Assembly: GCA_009746045.1 (NCBI GenBank)
Contig: RPFO01000528.1
Coordinates: forward strand, 25,894 to 89,893
Direction of reading: 5' to 3'
Origin: Mesostigma viride
Taxonomy: Eukaryota > Streptophyta > Mesostigmatophyceae > Mesostigmatales > Mesostigmataceae
Length of the DNA: 64,000 bases
Shown in pieces: positions 36,261 through 48,978 of this stretch (position 1 is its first letter; every line of letters begins with the position of its first letter). A program made the position numbers and the translations under genes. The notes beneath the pieces were generated by a model that was given only the letters and a program-made list of their open reading frames with translations, made no database searches and had not been told where the DNA came from.

Positions 36261-37746
36261 AGTTAACTGCCGGCATTGCCATACAAGAAGAAGCTCTCGA
36301 TCCTAGGTATAGACTACCTCGGGTATCATCATCGTAATTGCTAGCATCGAGATCATTCATACCTACCGACGATGGCCAGCTTCAAAAGAAAAATGTCGAC
36401 CAACAGACAGGACCTATCGCCGGGAACCCTCAAGGCAATAAGGGCGAGACAGGCTTTCACCGTTAAGTAAAGTTGTCCACATCGTGCTAAGGAATTTGTG
36501 CTAATCTATGAGTACCTATATGGACACTTTGTCGCATTTTTTACATGGCAAATAAGCGATGTATGTGTCATGTAGGCTGCCATTGGTGCATGCATGCATG
36601 GGCCAGCAATGATGGTCAGAGGTACATTGTGCCTATGAGATAACCATCGATTTGTTGATCAGCAAGTGATTCATTACGTGAGACAACAATATGTTTGGGG
36701 GCTAAGCTTCTTACATTGGTCACATGGCCCGCCATAATTGTTTTCTTATGTGTTTAAGGTTAGGGCTCTGTTCATGACTGAACGTCATGAACGCGCTCTA
36801 TTCATGACATTGATTAATTGATTTTAATTAGTCTCATGTCCATGTTGGGGGACCGGGATCTCTGAATTCCCCAAAGAAGATATAGTGGAAGTCCCCCAAG
36901 ACGTCAATATCCGTCAAGACGTCAATAACTACATGTATGTCCAGAGCTCAGCTAGTAGTCTAAAATATGGGCCTCGAGCTAATCTTGCACGCAAGCAATG
37001 CCTATCATCAAGGATGAATTAATGCCTATCAACAAGGAGACAATCATGCTTGTTAAATTTCCTAGGACCCACAACTGGGGGGTCGTAGTCTTTGACAATG
37101 TCCGCCTGGGCAACGCTACTAATCCTACATATCCGAGGTCCCATGTATGAATAAGAGGGGTTGAGCGGATGACGCCAACAGTGTCTGTGCTCTGCATGTC
37201 AGCTAAAATCATATCGCGGAGACAAACATATGGCGGTATGTCCAATGTTGGCCACTGCGTCGCCTAACAGGTTCTTACATGGTCGGCAAGGGCCTGACCA
37301 TGTAAGAAGATATCTCCCTGGCTGGCCAGTCCACAAGGAACCAGCACAGACCTCATCTGAATCAACCTGATTAATTAACTAACTACTTAATTCATTTATT
37401 AAACTCATGCCCCCATTAGGGAGTCAAGGAGCATTAGCTAACCCCGATTAATTAATTAATTAATTAATTAAACACGTGCTCCTGTTGGGGAGTCACGGAG
37501 CACCGAAGTGCTTTTAATCCCTGTGTGTGCACAACAGGAGAAAGGGCAGAGACCCCCAGTCTCCTTCATGCCTAAGGCATGCCACAGCTGCATTCGGGAA
37601 CGCTAGCTAAACGGACACGCTAACGATCCGGCAATCTGTGGGTGCAATAAGACCCATGTGAGCATGGCATAACACTAGGAGCGTGGGCAAGTAATCTCAT
37701 CATAGCCAGGACGTAGCATGGCTGTACTAGGACTATACCCCGATCA
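36261..37746. other. CACTA interior, no gene; relics of LINE tails
   Basis: AT-rich. Contains TTAATTAA runs and, at about 36840, 37410 and 37470, copies of a module like CTCCGTTGGGAG that resembles the reverse complement of the LINE 3' stem-loop. No coding frame of note. Confidence 0.45.
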
Positions 37747-38638
37747 ATGGATGGATGGATGGATGGATGGATGGATGGATGGATGGATGGATGGATGGAT
37801 GGATGGATGGATGGATGGATGGATGGATGGATGGATGGATGGATGGATGGATGGATGGATGGATGGATGGATGGATGGATGGATGGATGGATGGATGGAT
37901 GGATGGATGGATGGATGGATGGATGGATGGATGGATGGATGGATGGATGGATGGATGGATGGATGGATGGATGGATGGATGGATGGATGGATGGATGGAT
38001 GGATGGATGGATGGATGGATGGATGGATGGATGGATGGATGGATGGATGGATGGATGGATGGATGGATGGATGGATGGATGGATGGATGGATGGATGGAT
38101 GGATGGATGGATGGATGGATGGATGGATGGATGGATGGATGGATGGATGGGATGGATGGATGGATGGATGGATGGATGGATGGATGGATGGATGGATGGA
38201 TGGATGGATGGATGGATGGATGGATGGATGGATGGATGGATGGATGGATGGATGGATGGATGGATGGATGGATGGATGGATGGATGGATGGATGGATGGA
38301 TGGATGGATGGATGGATGGATGGATGGATGGATGGATGGATGGATGGATGGATGGATGGATGGATGGATGGATGGATGGATGGATGGATGGATGGATGGA
38401 TGGATGGATGGATGGATGGATGGATGGATGGATGGATGGATGGATGGATGGATGGATGGATGGATGGATGGATGGATGGATGGATGGATGGATGGATGGA
38501 TGGATGGATGGATGGATGGATGGATGGATGGATGGATGGATGGATGGATGGATGGATGGATGGATGGATGGATGGATGGATGGATGGATGGATGGATGGA
38601 TGGATGGATGGATGGATGGATGGATGGATGGATGGATG
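37747..38638. repeat. (GGAT)n microsatellite, about 223 units
   Basis: 892 bp of ATGG/GGAT with a single extra G near 38150. It is open in all frames (WMDG or HPSI repeats), which accounts for several 300-370-codon frames that are not genes. Confidence 0.98.
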
Positions 38639-40418
38639 TCAGGCTTGTCTTACATGATGCAGTGGAACTTTGGTGCTGGAGGGTTAATTGTGGCCCGGTC
38701 TGGTTTAGCTTCAGTGCTCTCATGGCGGCCTTCATTTGTAATTATTTGAATGCATGCCCATTGGGCCATGCATAGTGTATATTTTTTACGCATGCACGCC
38801 CATTATGTATCGCTGGGTCCATCCCATCAATGCTTGTTTATTGCCAGGTCTGGTGTAAGTAAGTTAGTACTTGCGTGTCATGCGCATGGGCATGTTTAGA
38901 GTACTATGCTAATCTCTTTAGAAACATAATTACACGGAAGTTACAAATCTCATCTGCATCATGCCCCAAGACACTACATTAAAGAATCAAATAAAATTAT
39001 AACATGCCTCCGTTGGGAGATCATGCAGCACATGCATATTCCTTGCTGAATGGGTAGAGGTGGGTCAAGCCGCGACATCGAAATAAGCTAACTCTAAGCT
39101 ATCTAGTCTACAAAATCCTCACTACACTTCTCCCCAAAGCGCCCCTTCCGCTTTGGGGGAGGGGGCTTACCCACATGGGCTGGCGTGTGAGCCGGGACAT
39201 TGGTCTTCCACCTCTTCTTGTTCTGCATAGGAACAGAGAGCGAAGAAATGCGGTGTGGGGACCCCTTCTCGTGGTAATGCGTTACATGTACTCCCCACCG
39301 GGCTTTGCTCTTCATGGGTTCATAAAGACAACAATTATTCAGTAAGAATTTAATAAATTAGGAACATATATCCGTTGGGAGTCACTGTTACACATATACC
39401 TGAAAAGGGGCATATGATTTTAAATACATTCTGAGCTACAACCTGCACGTGCATGGGTTTAGTTAACTGGCACCTATACTAGAGGCCTGACATGGGGTGG
39501 AGCTTCAGTGCTTCCCCGCCTTCTCCTTCTCCCACACTGGGTGCTCCGCGTCCTTCTTCTCCGGCCCTGCCCATGGGTGCACCGGCCCCGCCTCCTCCTT
39601 CTCCTCTCGGGACGATTCGCGCTCCACGCATGGCTGCAGCATCAGTTAGCACGGGCAAGACATAGCAGTAACCGCGCTATGGCTGTTCTAGCACCAGCCT
39701 AGCAAACTGCCATGATCACTCAGCAAACCCACGACAGCTAAACCCTTGGCTGTCACAACCAGTCCATGCATCATTAAGTATGGGTACAGGGAAAGCTTCC
39801 CGCATATCCATGGCCATATGGATGGCAGCAACACAACGACTTGCCCCCTAGCCCCCCGTGCACACACAAAAACGTGGGTCGTGGCTTCCACGCCCCATCC
39901 GCCATGCATGACAGCGCGTACCTTACTCGCATTCACACCGGGCTGCATCCCAGCGCCGTTGCTGTCCCCATGTGACACGTCGGCTGATTAAGCAGATACA
40001 CAGCAGAGTCTGATGTAAACCGCTAAACCCCAAACCCATGCAGACCACAGTCAAGGACGCGTGCATGTCAAGCCATGCCAATTGTGAACCGTACAGCAAT
40101 TTACTTTTCAAGCCTGAAGAGGTGGATAGCAGATACTAGCCTGGAAGAGGTTACAGGGGCACATGTCCATTAGCGAGCGGAACAACACAGCATACACCCT
40201 ACAAGCGTACCGCACAATGTCCTCCTGCAATTGTCTGCAGATCTCCCAATGCCGCAGACATCTCCACTGCTCTCATGGCGATTGCAAATGCTTCATGCCG
40301 CTGACATCTCCACTGCTCTCATGGCGATTGCAAATGCTTGATGCCGCACCTCTGCTTACAGCAGAAAAGCTTCCTCCGGGCGAGGCACCTGACTGGAACC
40401 AACACCCATTCCTTGGCT
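38639..40418. other. CACTA interior, weak exon-like pieces on the minus strand
   Basis: The minus strand has short Lys/Pro/Glu-rich frames at 39103-39315 and 39500-39640 that read like exon fragments, but I cannot build a gene from them. LINE-tail-like modules lie near 38998 and 39360. A 46-bp direct repeat (CTCATGGCGATTGCAAATGC) occurs at 40262-40350. Confidence 0.35.
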
Positions 40419-41529
40419 TCACAACGTGGCCATGACAGCATCGTGAATCTGCTTCGCCAACGCCCACACTTCAGGACCCGCGCCCTGCACCGCCATGGCC
40501 ACAGGCTGCACCGCTGCAATCGATGCAGCATTCACTGCCTGCGCCGCACCATGTACTGCATGCACGAAAGCCAATCCTGGCTCGGTTATCATGGTCTTGC
40601 CCGATTCCTGCTGCTTCTTCTTCTTCGATGCGGTCATGCGCACTTTATACCCCTTCCTCTCCAAGCACGCCTTCAGCACCTGGCTCGTGCGGTGCTGAAT
40701 ATGCTTCTGAAGGCGCGCCTTCTAAACACGAAATGTTGGCAATGTATGATTCCCAAACGGCATCATAGGCACATAATCAGTCCCATTAATTGCTTTGCGG
40801 CAGTCAATGCACCAGAACACCTGTTGAAAAAAGAAGGTTATGCACGCTAGCGATTACCCGCGGCAAGAAGCAATCAACACGCCTCGCTAACAACTGCAAC
40901 CACAATGTAATTCATGACGGGCCACTCACCGCTACCCTGCTCTCCTGCTTCAATGTCTCCCCATTCTCAAGGCCTCCATTGTAAACCTCTCCGTCTTCAC
41001 CATCGTCATCGTCTTCCTCTTCCTCCACTCCGACGTATCCGTGTTTCCTTTTCCTAAGATACCTAGGGTTGTTCAAGTCGTATGTGCGGCGTTGGCACAC
41101 TTCCAACAAAATTTTGGCCGCCTCTACCCATTACCATTTATTCGTACTATCATAACATATCCAGGCGTTTGAAAAATCATTCCCTCGTTCGAACTTCTAC
41201 CCCTGGGCGTCCATGACGAGGCAGTCACGACGGGACGCAGATGCACAAAAATAAAACAAGGCGACATCCCTTCAATCATTGACCAAAAAACAGAATACGC
41301 GCAGAACTTGGATTTCAACACCACGCACCCATTACCAGCGAGCACGGCTGGCCTGCAACCGCCATCATTTCATAACCAGAAGCCAGGGCCCACACTCCAT
41401 CCCGTTACCTCATCTTCCACGCACGGCTTCCGCTGCTTCCCTCTGCTCTTTCGCATTCTCCGCCAGCAACCTCGCCTTCTCCTCGTCCAACAATCCACTA
41501 AGAATAAAATCCCCTCTATTGGACGCCAT
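40419..41529 (-). pseudogene. Likely spliced gene carried by the CACTA element
   Basis: Three phase-0 exons can be read: 41529-41425 (ATG; 35 codons, charged helix), 41121-40930 (64 codons, basic RKRKHG then acidic EEEEDDDDGEDGE) and 40820-40419. The introns are 303 and 109 nt, with donors GTGCGT and GTGAGT and acceptors GAG and CAG (the latter after TTTTTTC). Exon 3 opens with VFWCIDCRKA, a C-x2-C pair. It has an in-frame TAG at 40724-40722, after which the frame stays open for 100 codons (basic SKKKKQQ, then an Ala/Val-rich end). So the protein either stops at 131 residues or the gene is disabled by one substitution. I do not recognise the family. It could be an accessory CACTA protein or a captured host gene. 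Confidence 0.45.
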
Positions 41530-41980
41530 TCAGACGAACTTTGCTAGCGTCTTTTCACCGGCCCCAGCACACATAATCTATAGCCGCTTACTGACAACGG
41601 CCGACAACGACAACTGCTGAATAGGCGAAAAAGGCTGATAACTACATTTTTATATTTCGCTGCATTTGCTAATAGACACGCACGTTCTCCCACTTCTCCA
41701 TTACAATATAATTATCCATCTGGCCGTGTACAGGCAAAGATCCCCGAAGTAACTTACTGAAACGTATCTTACAGCATCGGATCACTGGCACCTAATCTAC
41801 AGGTGGTAGATTACCAACCAAGACCCGTCGCGGTAATTTACTCTGTCGGTAATGTACTACCAAAGATGTGCAGTCGTAACGTTACTCTTACTTACGGCTA
41901 GTAAAATTACTACGTAGGATGATAGGTAGTAATGATTACGGCGTTGGATCTCACGCCTCGTATCTAGGTAGTAAGATAAG

Positions 41981-42036
41981 ACCTCGTAATTTACGCCTCG
42001 GATCATTTTTACTACCCTCGGACGAAAAGTATAGTG
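41981..42036 (-). repeat. CACTA right terminal inverted repeat
   Basis: Reverse complement of the left end. Inside it lie scattered GTAATTTAC/GTAGTAA motifs (41800-41980) that correspond to the left subterminal repeats. Confidence 0.9.
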
Positions 42037-42057
42037 CAGATCTGAACAGAGGCCATC

Positions 42058-43242
42058 ATGGAGGATGGAGCTATCAACCAACCAGCGGGCTTTATGGACT
42101 TCGGGCGGCGCGGCGCTGGGCTGGATGGACGAGATGGACGCGATGGACGCGGTGGACGCGATGGACGCGGGGGCGGCCAGGCGCTGGGAGACCAGGCTGA
42201 GGTGCCAGATAATCAGAGCCAAGGATCGCAGGGCGGGCAGCACGCGCCAGCCGCAGATCAAGCGGCGCCCAAGCGACCAACTGTTGCTGAGGGGTACGCG
42301 GTGCTAGGCCAGTTTCAGTCCATCAAGGACAATTGGCAGCCCCGGGATGCTGAGAGGATGTTAGAGGACATGAACTTGTACACTGAGATATACAACGGTG
42401 ACAAGCTTCGCATCCTGGCGTCTAGTGCCTACATACGGCAGTCGGCGAGGCGGCTGTTCAAGTTTGTTCGGGAGCGACACGCGGCGGGGGACACCTGGAC
42501 GGCGTTTATGACGCGACTCAGGTCGTTCCTGAGTGACAAGAGGACCATAGATGGGTCCCACCTGAAGCAAGAATACCTGGACTACAAGCCCATCAAGGGG
42601 CAACTAGTGGTCCACGCCTTTGAAGACTTCGTCAAGCTGAGGGAGGACGCCATGGCCAAGGGCTTCTTCGTCGCAGATCGGATGGCCATGGGCGACTTTC
42701 TCAAGTCGCTGCAGCTGGATCCGGTCACCATGGATAATGTGACCATCCACATGCGACAGGTCCATGGCTGGGCAGCCATGACGGACCAGTTGTATGAGTG
42801 TTTCAGCGGCAAGTACGTGGGTGGTAAGCGCCCTCGTCAGGGTGATGAGGAGGCCACTGAACCCACGGTTAAGTCCATGAGGGGATCGGGCCACGGGGGC
42901 CCAGCGCCTCGAGAGGGCCTGAGACCTCTTCAAGGGGTCGAGGAAGGTCCAGGAGGGGGCGTGACAGAAGGGCTGGACGGGGGACCCCGCCGAAGTCGGG
43001 ACATCCACAGTCCCAGTTTGACTTCAAGAGGGTGGGTGGTCCTCCCAAGGCTGGGCCCAGCAGTGGGACCTCACGGGACATCAGTCAGGTGGAATGTTAT
43101 TTCTGCCAGGGGAAGGGTCACTTCAGGAATGAGTGTCCCTCGTACCTGAGGCAGGAAGGTCAGAGCAAGCCAGCTCAGGGTGGCAGCAAGGACAAGGCTG
43201 GTCCATCCCAGGACAAGGGCAAGGGCAAGGCTGCTGATCATT
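42058..43242 (+). pseudogene. Gag of Copia copy 1 (frameshifted)
   Basis: ATG at 42058, just after the CACTA insertion. An N-terminal DGRDGRDGRG low-complexity stretch is followed by a helical capsid-type region (WQPRDAERMLEDMN to DQLYECFSGKYVGGKR). A nucleocapsid zinc knuckle C-x2-C-x4-H-x4-C (CYFCQGKGHFRNEC, near 43099-43140) and a Lys-rich end complete it. One C is missing near 42906 relative to copy 2, so the knuckle lies in another frame. Gag packages the element RNA into virus-like particles. Confidence 0.8.
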
Positions 43243-46200
43243 GACTTGAGCCTGCACACATCCCTGAACCCTGGAGGGTGCCCCCAGGGGTGTGTAATGA
43301 AGCTGCTAGTGACAGCAGTGAGGGGCAGCCCCATGCTCTAGTGAAAGAGCCTATTGGACACGATGGGGCAAGCTTGGTTACCACAGAGAGTATGCCAGCT
43401 GTAGCTGCAGTGGTTACTCGCCAACGTGCCCGCCATGGCGGTGCTGAGCCTGAGGTAGGACCTGGTGATGTGGACCCAGGTGGATCTCAGAAGCATTCTG
43501 ACCGTGCAGGACTGGCACAGGATGGTCAGGATGAGGATAGGGCTGGAGACAGTCTGACAGGCACGACCCTGGTGCCTCCTGTACATAAGGGATCTGTACA
43601 TACCTTGAGTGCTAATAATGACAATAAAAGGTTTTCTCTCTTGTATGACATTGCCTCAAGGTTGCATACCATGTTTGGCCATGCAGCTCAGTCTTTGCAA
43701 GTTGCTAGACGGCTGGGAGGAAGTGAGTTGTACTCCATCTGCCAACAGGTTGCTCAAGCTTGCAAGTGCAGGCTAGTTGCTAGAAAGCCCAAGCAGTCTC
43801 ATGCCAGGACTCCTATTTTGCAGCCAGGCCATGTGCAGGTAGATATTCAGAGAATCAGGGGTTTGAAGCTGCTGGTGGCAGTGGACAGATATACCAAGTA
43901 CAAGACCCTAGAGATCCTGCCTGACATGGAGAAGCCTACATTGATTGCTGCTCTGAAGTTGACAAGGAGCAGGTACCCTGGGTTGGAGTTGTTGCAGTGT
44001 GACATTCAGTTTGAGTGCTGTGAGAACCTGCCAGAGTTTCCAGAGTTGCTGATTACACCCAGGGAGAGCCACGGCCAGCAAGGGGTGGTGGAGAGAGCCA
44101 TCCAAGAGATCAAGACTGTGCTGCTGGTGGAGAGGATTCCAAGGACGTCATCTGCCATTGTGACATCTGCATGGCTACGTTCTGTGGAGGACAGGCTGAA
44201 CCTGAGGACTCCCATGTTCTTTGGTGACATTGCCATCAATCCTCTTATGCTGCATACCAGGATGCTGCCAGCTGATGCTGAGCAGGCATGGAAGGAGAAG
44301 CTAGAGGCCAAGTTCCTCAAGCTGAGGCAGAAAGACAAGGGCTGGAGTGTCCTAGAACCTAACGTTGGACAACAGGTTGTTGTGTGGAAGGAACCAAGCT
44401 TTCCAGGGAAACGTGGCAGCTGGCATGATGGGGTGGTGACCCGAGTAGAAGCCGCTGGCCATAAGTGCTGGGTGGCCATTGATGGCTCCCAAGCAGTGCA
44501 CCGTCTGTCCTGGTCAAAGATCCGTCCCCGGGGAGGTAATCAAGGAGACCTCTTCCAGGTGCCCGCTGGTGTACAAGGCGGGGGTGACGTGGAGCTTCCT
44601 GATCAGGGTGCTACAGCTGTATCGAGCCCTCAGGGTGACCCTGGCCCGGCCCCTGGGGTACCTTCACATACGGTGGTTGGGCAAGCAGGCGGACAGGCTG
44701 CACCTCCGGAACGGCCCGACACCAGGCCTAGGGGTGTGCGTCTATCAGATATTGTACAGGCTTTGCAAAGAGCCAAGAAGGAGCCTAAGGTGTCCAAGCT
44801 TGTCCAGTTGGATGAACCTGAGGTAGCTGCCATGGAGATAGATACCAATGCACAGGTTTCTGTCATGGGACCTCAGCATACAGGAGAACTGCTGGTCGGA
44901 GAACCAAGTTGCCCCTGGGTGTCTGATTTCAGTGGTAGGACGCATCTAAGGGTGTTGGGAGAGGTTACTGCCCCTGTCATGGGTGTGGATGTGACCTTCC
45001 TTGTCCTAGAGGACTATGATGGCCCTGTGATTTTGGGTCAGAATTTTCTGGGCAATCCTGGGATTTCTATCAGAGCTACAGCTCTGAGAAGAGATGGCTG
45101 GGGGATGATTCCCCTAGAAAATTTCAGGACAACATTTCCAGTCAGGTGCAGGGCCAAGCCGGTCAAGGGTGTAAAATGGGATGAAGGGGAGGTGCCCCCA
45201 GCGGCCAGTTTGGTGATTCCAGCTGTGTTGCACCCCAGCAGTATTGGCATAACTCACAGGAGCCTTGCTGCACACTCTCCTTTGACATATGACCAGCTGG
45301 TCCAAGAGATGAGCTCGCCTACTTTGTTTGAGGCTTGGAAGCTCGCCTTCTCCAAGGCATTGGAGGAGTGGTTGCAGTTTGAGTGTGCTGCACCAACAGA
45401 CAGACGTCCCCCAGCATCAAGGAAGCTTGCTTTGAGATTTGTGCTGAAGAGGAAGGTTGTGGATGAGGTATCAGTGCCCCATGTCAGGCCTGTCCTGAAT
45501 GAGTATCACGGCACGGGGAGTCTGCCAGGAGAGGAGCTATACACGCCAGGGATGCTACACGACACATGGAGAATTTTGCTATGTCTCTACGTGGGGTTGC
45601 TGAACAGGGGAGCAGCTATGTCATCAGTGCTGCTGGACTTCAAGAGGGCATTTTTAAAATCTGATCCAGAAGTGGCCAGGAGGGTGTGGAAGCAGGATGA
45701 GCCTTACTGTGTTGAGGTGCCTGCCATCTGGAAGCTGGAGCTGCATCAACAATTCCTGGTTATTCTGAAGGGCCTGGAAGGACTCAGGTCGAGCCCAATC
45801 ATCTGGAGACTCACGCTGCAGGAAGCTCTGATCAGTGAGTGTGGCTTGAGAGTGTCTTCAGTTGATCCCTGTTTGCTGCTGGCCCAATGGGAGGGTCTGC
45901 CAGTGTATGCTAGTTTGCATGGAGATGATCTGCATTTGCTAGCCCCCACGACCTGGCTGAAGAAGTTTATTCCTGTCATCAGTGGCAAGTTTTCACTGGG
46001 CAAGGAGCTGTGGCAGGAGCCCAACAAGCCTGTAGTGTTCTGTGGAATGCAGGCTACCCTGTTCAGGAGGGACGGGGAGTGGAGTATCAGGCTTCAGGCT
46101 GGAGGAGATTATAAACAGACCATTGTGAAGGCCTTGCCAGAGAAGATCACCCAGGCTGCAGGACCTGAGTTGAGAGGCATGTGGGCCTGGTTTGCCAGCA

Positions 46201-46834
46201 TCTGTGGTCCGTCTTTGATGGTCCATAGCAGAATGCCTGATGAGGTGCTTGAGGATGAGAAGCCTCGAGTCATAGCCCGGTTGGTGGAGAGTACCCCTGA
46301 TCTGATTTGTCTGGGATTGACTTTGCCCAGCCTATCACCTTGGAGATCTTTGTTGACAGTTCCATGGATGCTCGCCAGGTTACCAAGGTCAGGGGGAGAT
46401 CTGCTGCTCTGTTTGCTTTTTATCAGAGCAGGGCAAGTTTGTTCAGCTGGTACAGCAGACTGCAGAAGAGGGTCTGTATCAGTTCAGATGTGGCAGAATG
46501 CAGGGCCATATGCGAGGGGATCCAGTCCAGCCTGTACATAAAGGAGTTAATGCTGGAGCTGGCTTCAGTTACCCCTTGGACCTTGCAGATGGAGACGTTG
46601 TTGCTAACAGACAGCATGGGTATGGTCCAGTTTGTTCACAAGCAGCTGGCCAGGAGCCGGGACCTGGATTATTTGTTGCTGAAGGAGTTGGCCAGTTTGG
46701 TTGACTTGAAGCATATCCCTGGCGAGGAGAACCCTGCTGATGCATTGACAAAGCTGCCACACAAGGCCCCAGCCCAGTACAATGTACTGAGGAAGCTCAT
46801 GAATGCTGACTGTCAAGTCGGTCTATCTGTCTAA
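43243..46834 (+). pseudogene. Pol of Copia copy 1 (frameshifted in RNase H)
   Basis: Same layout as the intact copy on the minus strand (49727-53317): integrase, aspartic protease, RT, RNase H. It follows gag in the same frame behind TGA at 43240-43242. One T is missing near 46306 (CTGATTTGTC versus CTGATTTTGTC), which shifts the RNase H domain (46307-46834) out of frame. Confidence 0.85.
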
Positions 46835-47582
46835 AAGCTGAGAGCTGGGTGCTTAAGTCTCTGGATATCAGGCTGGGAGCTTGATTGTACATAATCCTGA
46901 GCACACCTTGAGGGGTGAGACATGTCTCTGGTGTGGGAATGTCTGACATTGTCTCTGATGGAGAGATGTCTATCTGGGGTTTTCATCTCAGTCTGAGGTT
47001 TCCCCAGATCTGTGGTTTGTGGGCGGGGTTCGATTCCCTGGTGCCGTCTTAAGGCGGAGTTTCACGGACTGGCTGACCCATCCACCATGCTGGTGAGGTG
47101 GCGACAGGTCCCCTGATTTTCCACGGTTGGAACGAGTATGGGAGCTTGTGTTTTGCATGTGCTTCGCGTAGATGTTGTGTCTGGTTCGATAAGGGGCAGC
47201 AGACCGGCGCCGACTCCCGTCTGGGGGTCAGCAATGTTTTCTGATGAGCTGTTGTGGGTGATCTGTGGGGTTTCGCCTAAGGTCCTGAAGGTTGTACATA
47301 CTTCTCAAGTTCTTAACTGAACACCTATGGGCTGCCACAGTTGGCCAACCTCTTGTACATGGGTAACACAACGAGCCTCCCGTGAAGGGATAGGGACTCA
47401 TTGTAATTTGTTTGTGCTCCTGAGCCAGTATGGGTGCTATGTACATATAATAAGGAATCCAAGCTGACTGTCATGCCCAGCGGGTTGTGACTTGTAGTCT
47501 GGGGAGGATATCCAGTACCCATTGTGTGTGTTTGTATGTAGACTTGTGTGAGCTGCTACAGCTCAAGAAAAGAAAGGATTGG
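46835..47582 (+). other. Copia copy 1 3' UTR and polypurine tract
   Basis: Non-coding 750 bp. The purine-rich AAGAAAAGAAAGGATTGG lies directly against the 3' LTR and would prime plus-strand synthesis. GGTTCGATTCC at 47027-47037 matches a B box, but no tRNA structure surrounds it. Confidence 0.7.
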
Positions 47583-48279
47583 AGTTAACGCCAAGCGCAT
47601 TGGCGTGATCCTGATTCGGCATATCTCTGCGATTCCAGCGGCACCGGAACGAGTTCATTCCGACGAGTATCAAGAAAGTTATGGCGTTCCGACTTCCCGG
47701 TCGCGCGCGAGCGCGAGCCGGCTGTTCTTCTAAGTCGGACGTGAATATTTGCCGACGACATATGGGGTCGACAGTAATTCCTGGGCTGACAGGAATTAGG
47801 TGCTGTACCTACGACGGTATTGGATTAATACGTCGTACGCAGGAAATAGGAACCTTAACCTGTGGTCTGTTGGTACCGCAGGCTTAGTCCTGGACTTCTA
47901 GGTGCAGATGCAATAGTCACTGTGGACTGTGCTCTGTGGTCACTGTGCCTGTATGGCAGACCTACTGTATAGGAGCTGGGCGCTGTACAGGTAGTGAATA
48001 CTGTACCGGGGGTGTTATTACTGAGCAGGCCTCCTAGGCTGCTCAGGACTAGCAAGCACAGTGCACAAGTATATAAACAATAGGCCAGTGCCAAATGGGC
48101 ATCTCTTGCGAGCCCGCCTCACGTGTTGTGCCTTGACTTGGCAAGCGCGTGTACAAGCCTCAAGTGTGTGAGCGCTGTAAACATTATCCGATTTTAACAA
48201 AGCTCCGTTTCCAACCATATCACACATTGCTGCATTGCAACCATATCCTTCACATTGCATGTGCTAAGAAAGCTTAACT
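47583..48279 (+). repeat. 3' LTR, Copia copy 1
   Basis: 697 bp, AGTTAAC...TTAACT, nearly identical to the 5' LTR. Confidence 0.9.
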
Positions 48280-48284
48280 ACTTC
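48280..48284. other. Shared target duplication ACTTC between the two Copia copies
   Basis: These five bases separate the 3' ends of copy 1 and copy 2. The same ACTTC is at 29545-29549 and 56314-56318. Confidence 0.85.
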
Positions 48285-48978
48285 AGTTAAACTTTCTTAG
48301 CACACGCAATGTGAAGGATATGGTTGCAATGCAGCAATGTGTGAATATGGTTGGAAACGGAGCTTTGTTAAATCGGATAATGTTTACAGCGCTCACACAC
48401 TTGAGGCTTGTACACGCGCTTGCCAAGTCAAGGCACAACACGTGAGGCGGGCAAGAGATGCCCATTTGGCACTGGCCTATTGTTTATATACTTGTGCACT
48501 GTGCTTGCTAGTCCTGAGCAGCCTAGGAGGCCTGCTCAGTAATAACACCCCCGGTACAGTATTCACTACCTGTACAGCGCCCAGTCCTATACAGTAGGTC
48601 TGCCATACAGGCACAGTGACCACAGAGTACAGTCACCACAGTGATTATTGCATCTGCACCTAGAAGTCCAGGACTAAGCCTGCGGTACCAACAGACCACA
48701 GGTTAAGGTTCCTATTTCCTGCGTACGACGTATTAATCCAATACCGTCGTAGGTACAGCACCTAATTCCTGTCAGCCCAGGAATTACTGTCGACCCCATA
48801 TGTCGTCGGCAAATATTCACGTCCGACTTAGAAGAACAGCCGGCTCGCGCTCGCGCGCGACCGGGAAGTCGGAACGCCATAACTTTCTTGATACTTGTCG
48901 GAATGAACTCGTTCCGGTGCCGCTGGAATCGCAGAGATATGCCGAATCAGGATCACGCCAATGCGCTTGGCGTTAACT
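48285..48978 (-). repeat. 3' LTR, Copia copy 2
   Basis: 694 bp. Differs from the other LTR of this copy by a 4-bp loss in GGCGGGC(TCGC)AAGAG and a few bases. Confidence 0.9.

Noticed and set aside
37620-38775. Several 300-370-codon open frames on both strands
   Set aside because: They are translations of the (GGAT)n microsatellite, whose period of four with no stops keeps all frames open.
47027-47037. B-box match GGTTCGATTCC in the Copia 3' UTR
   Set aside because: No tRNA arms around it and no nearby A box or terminator that would make a Pol III gene.
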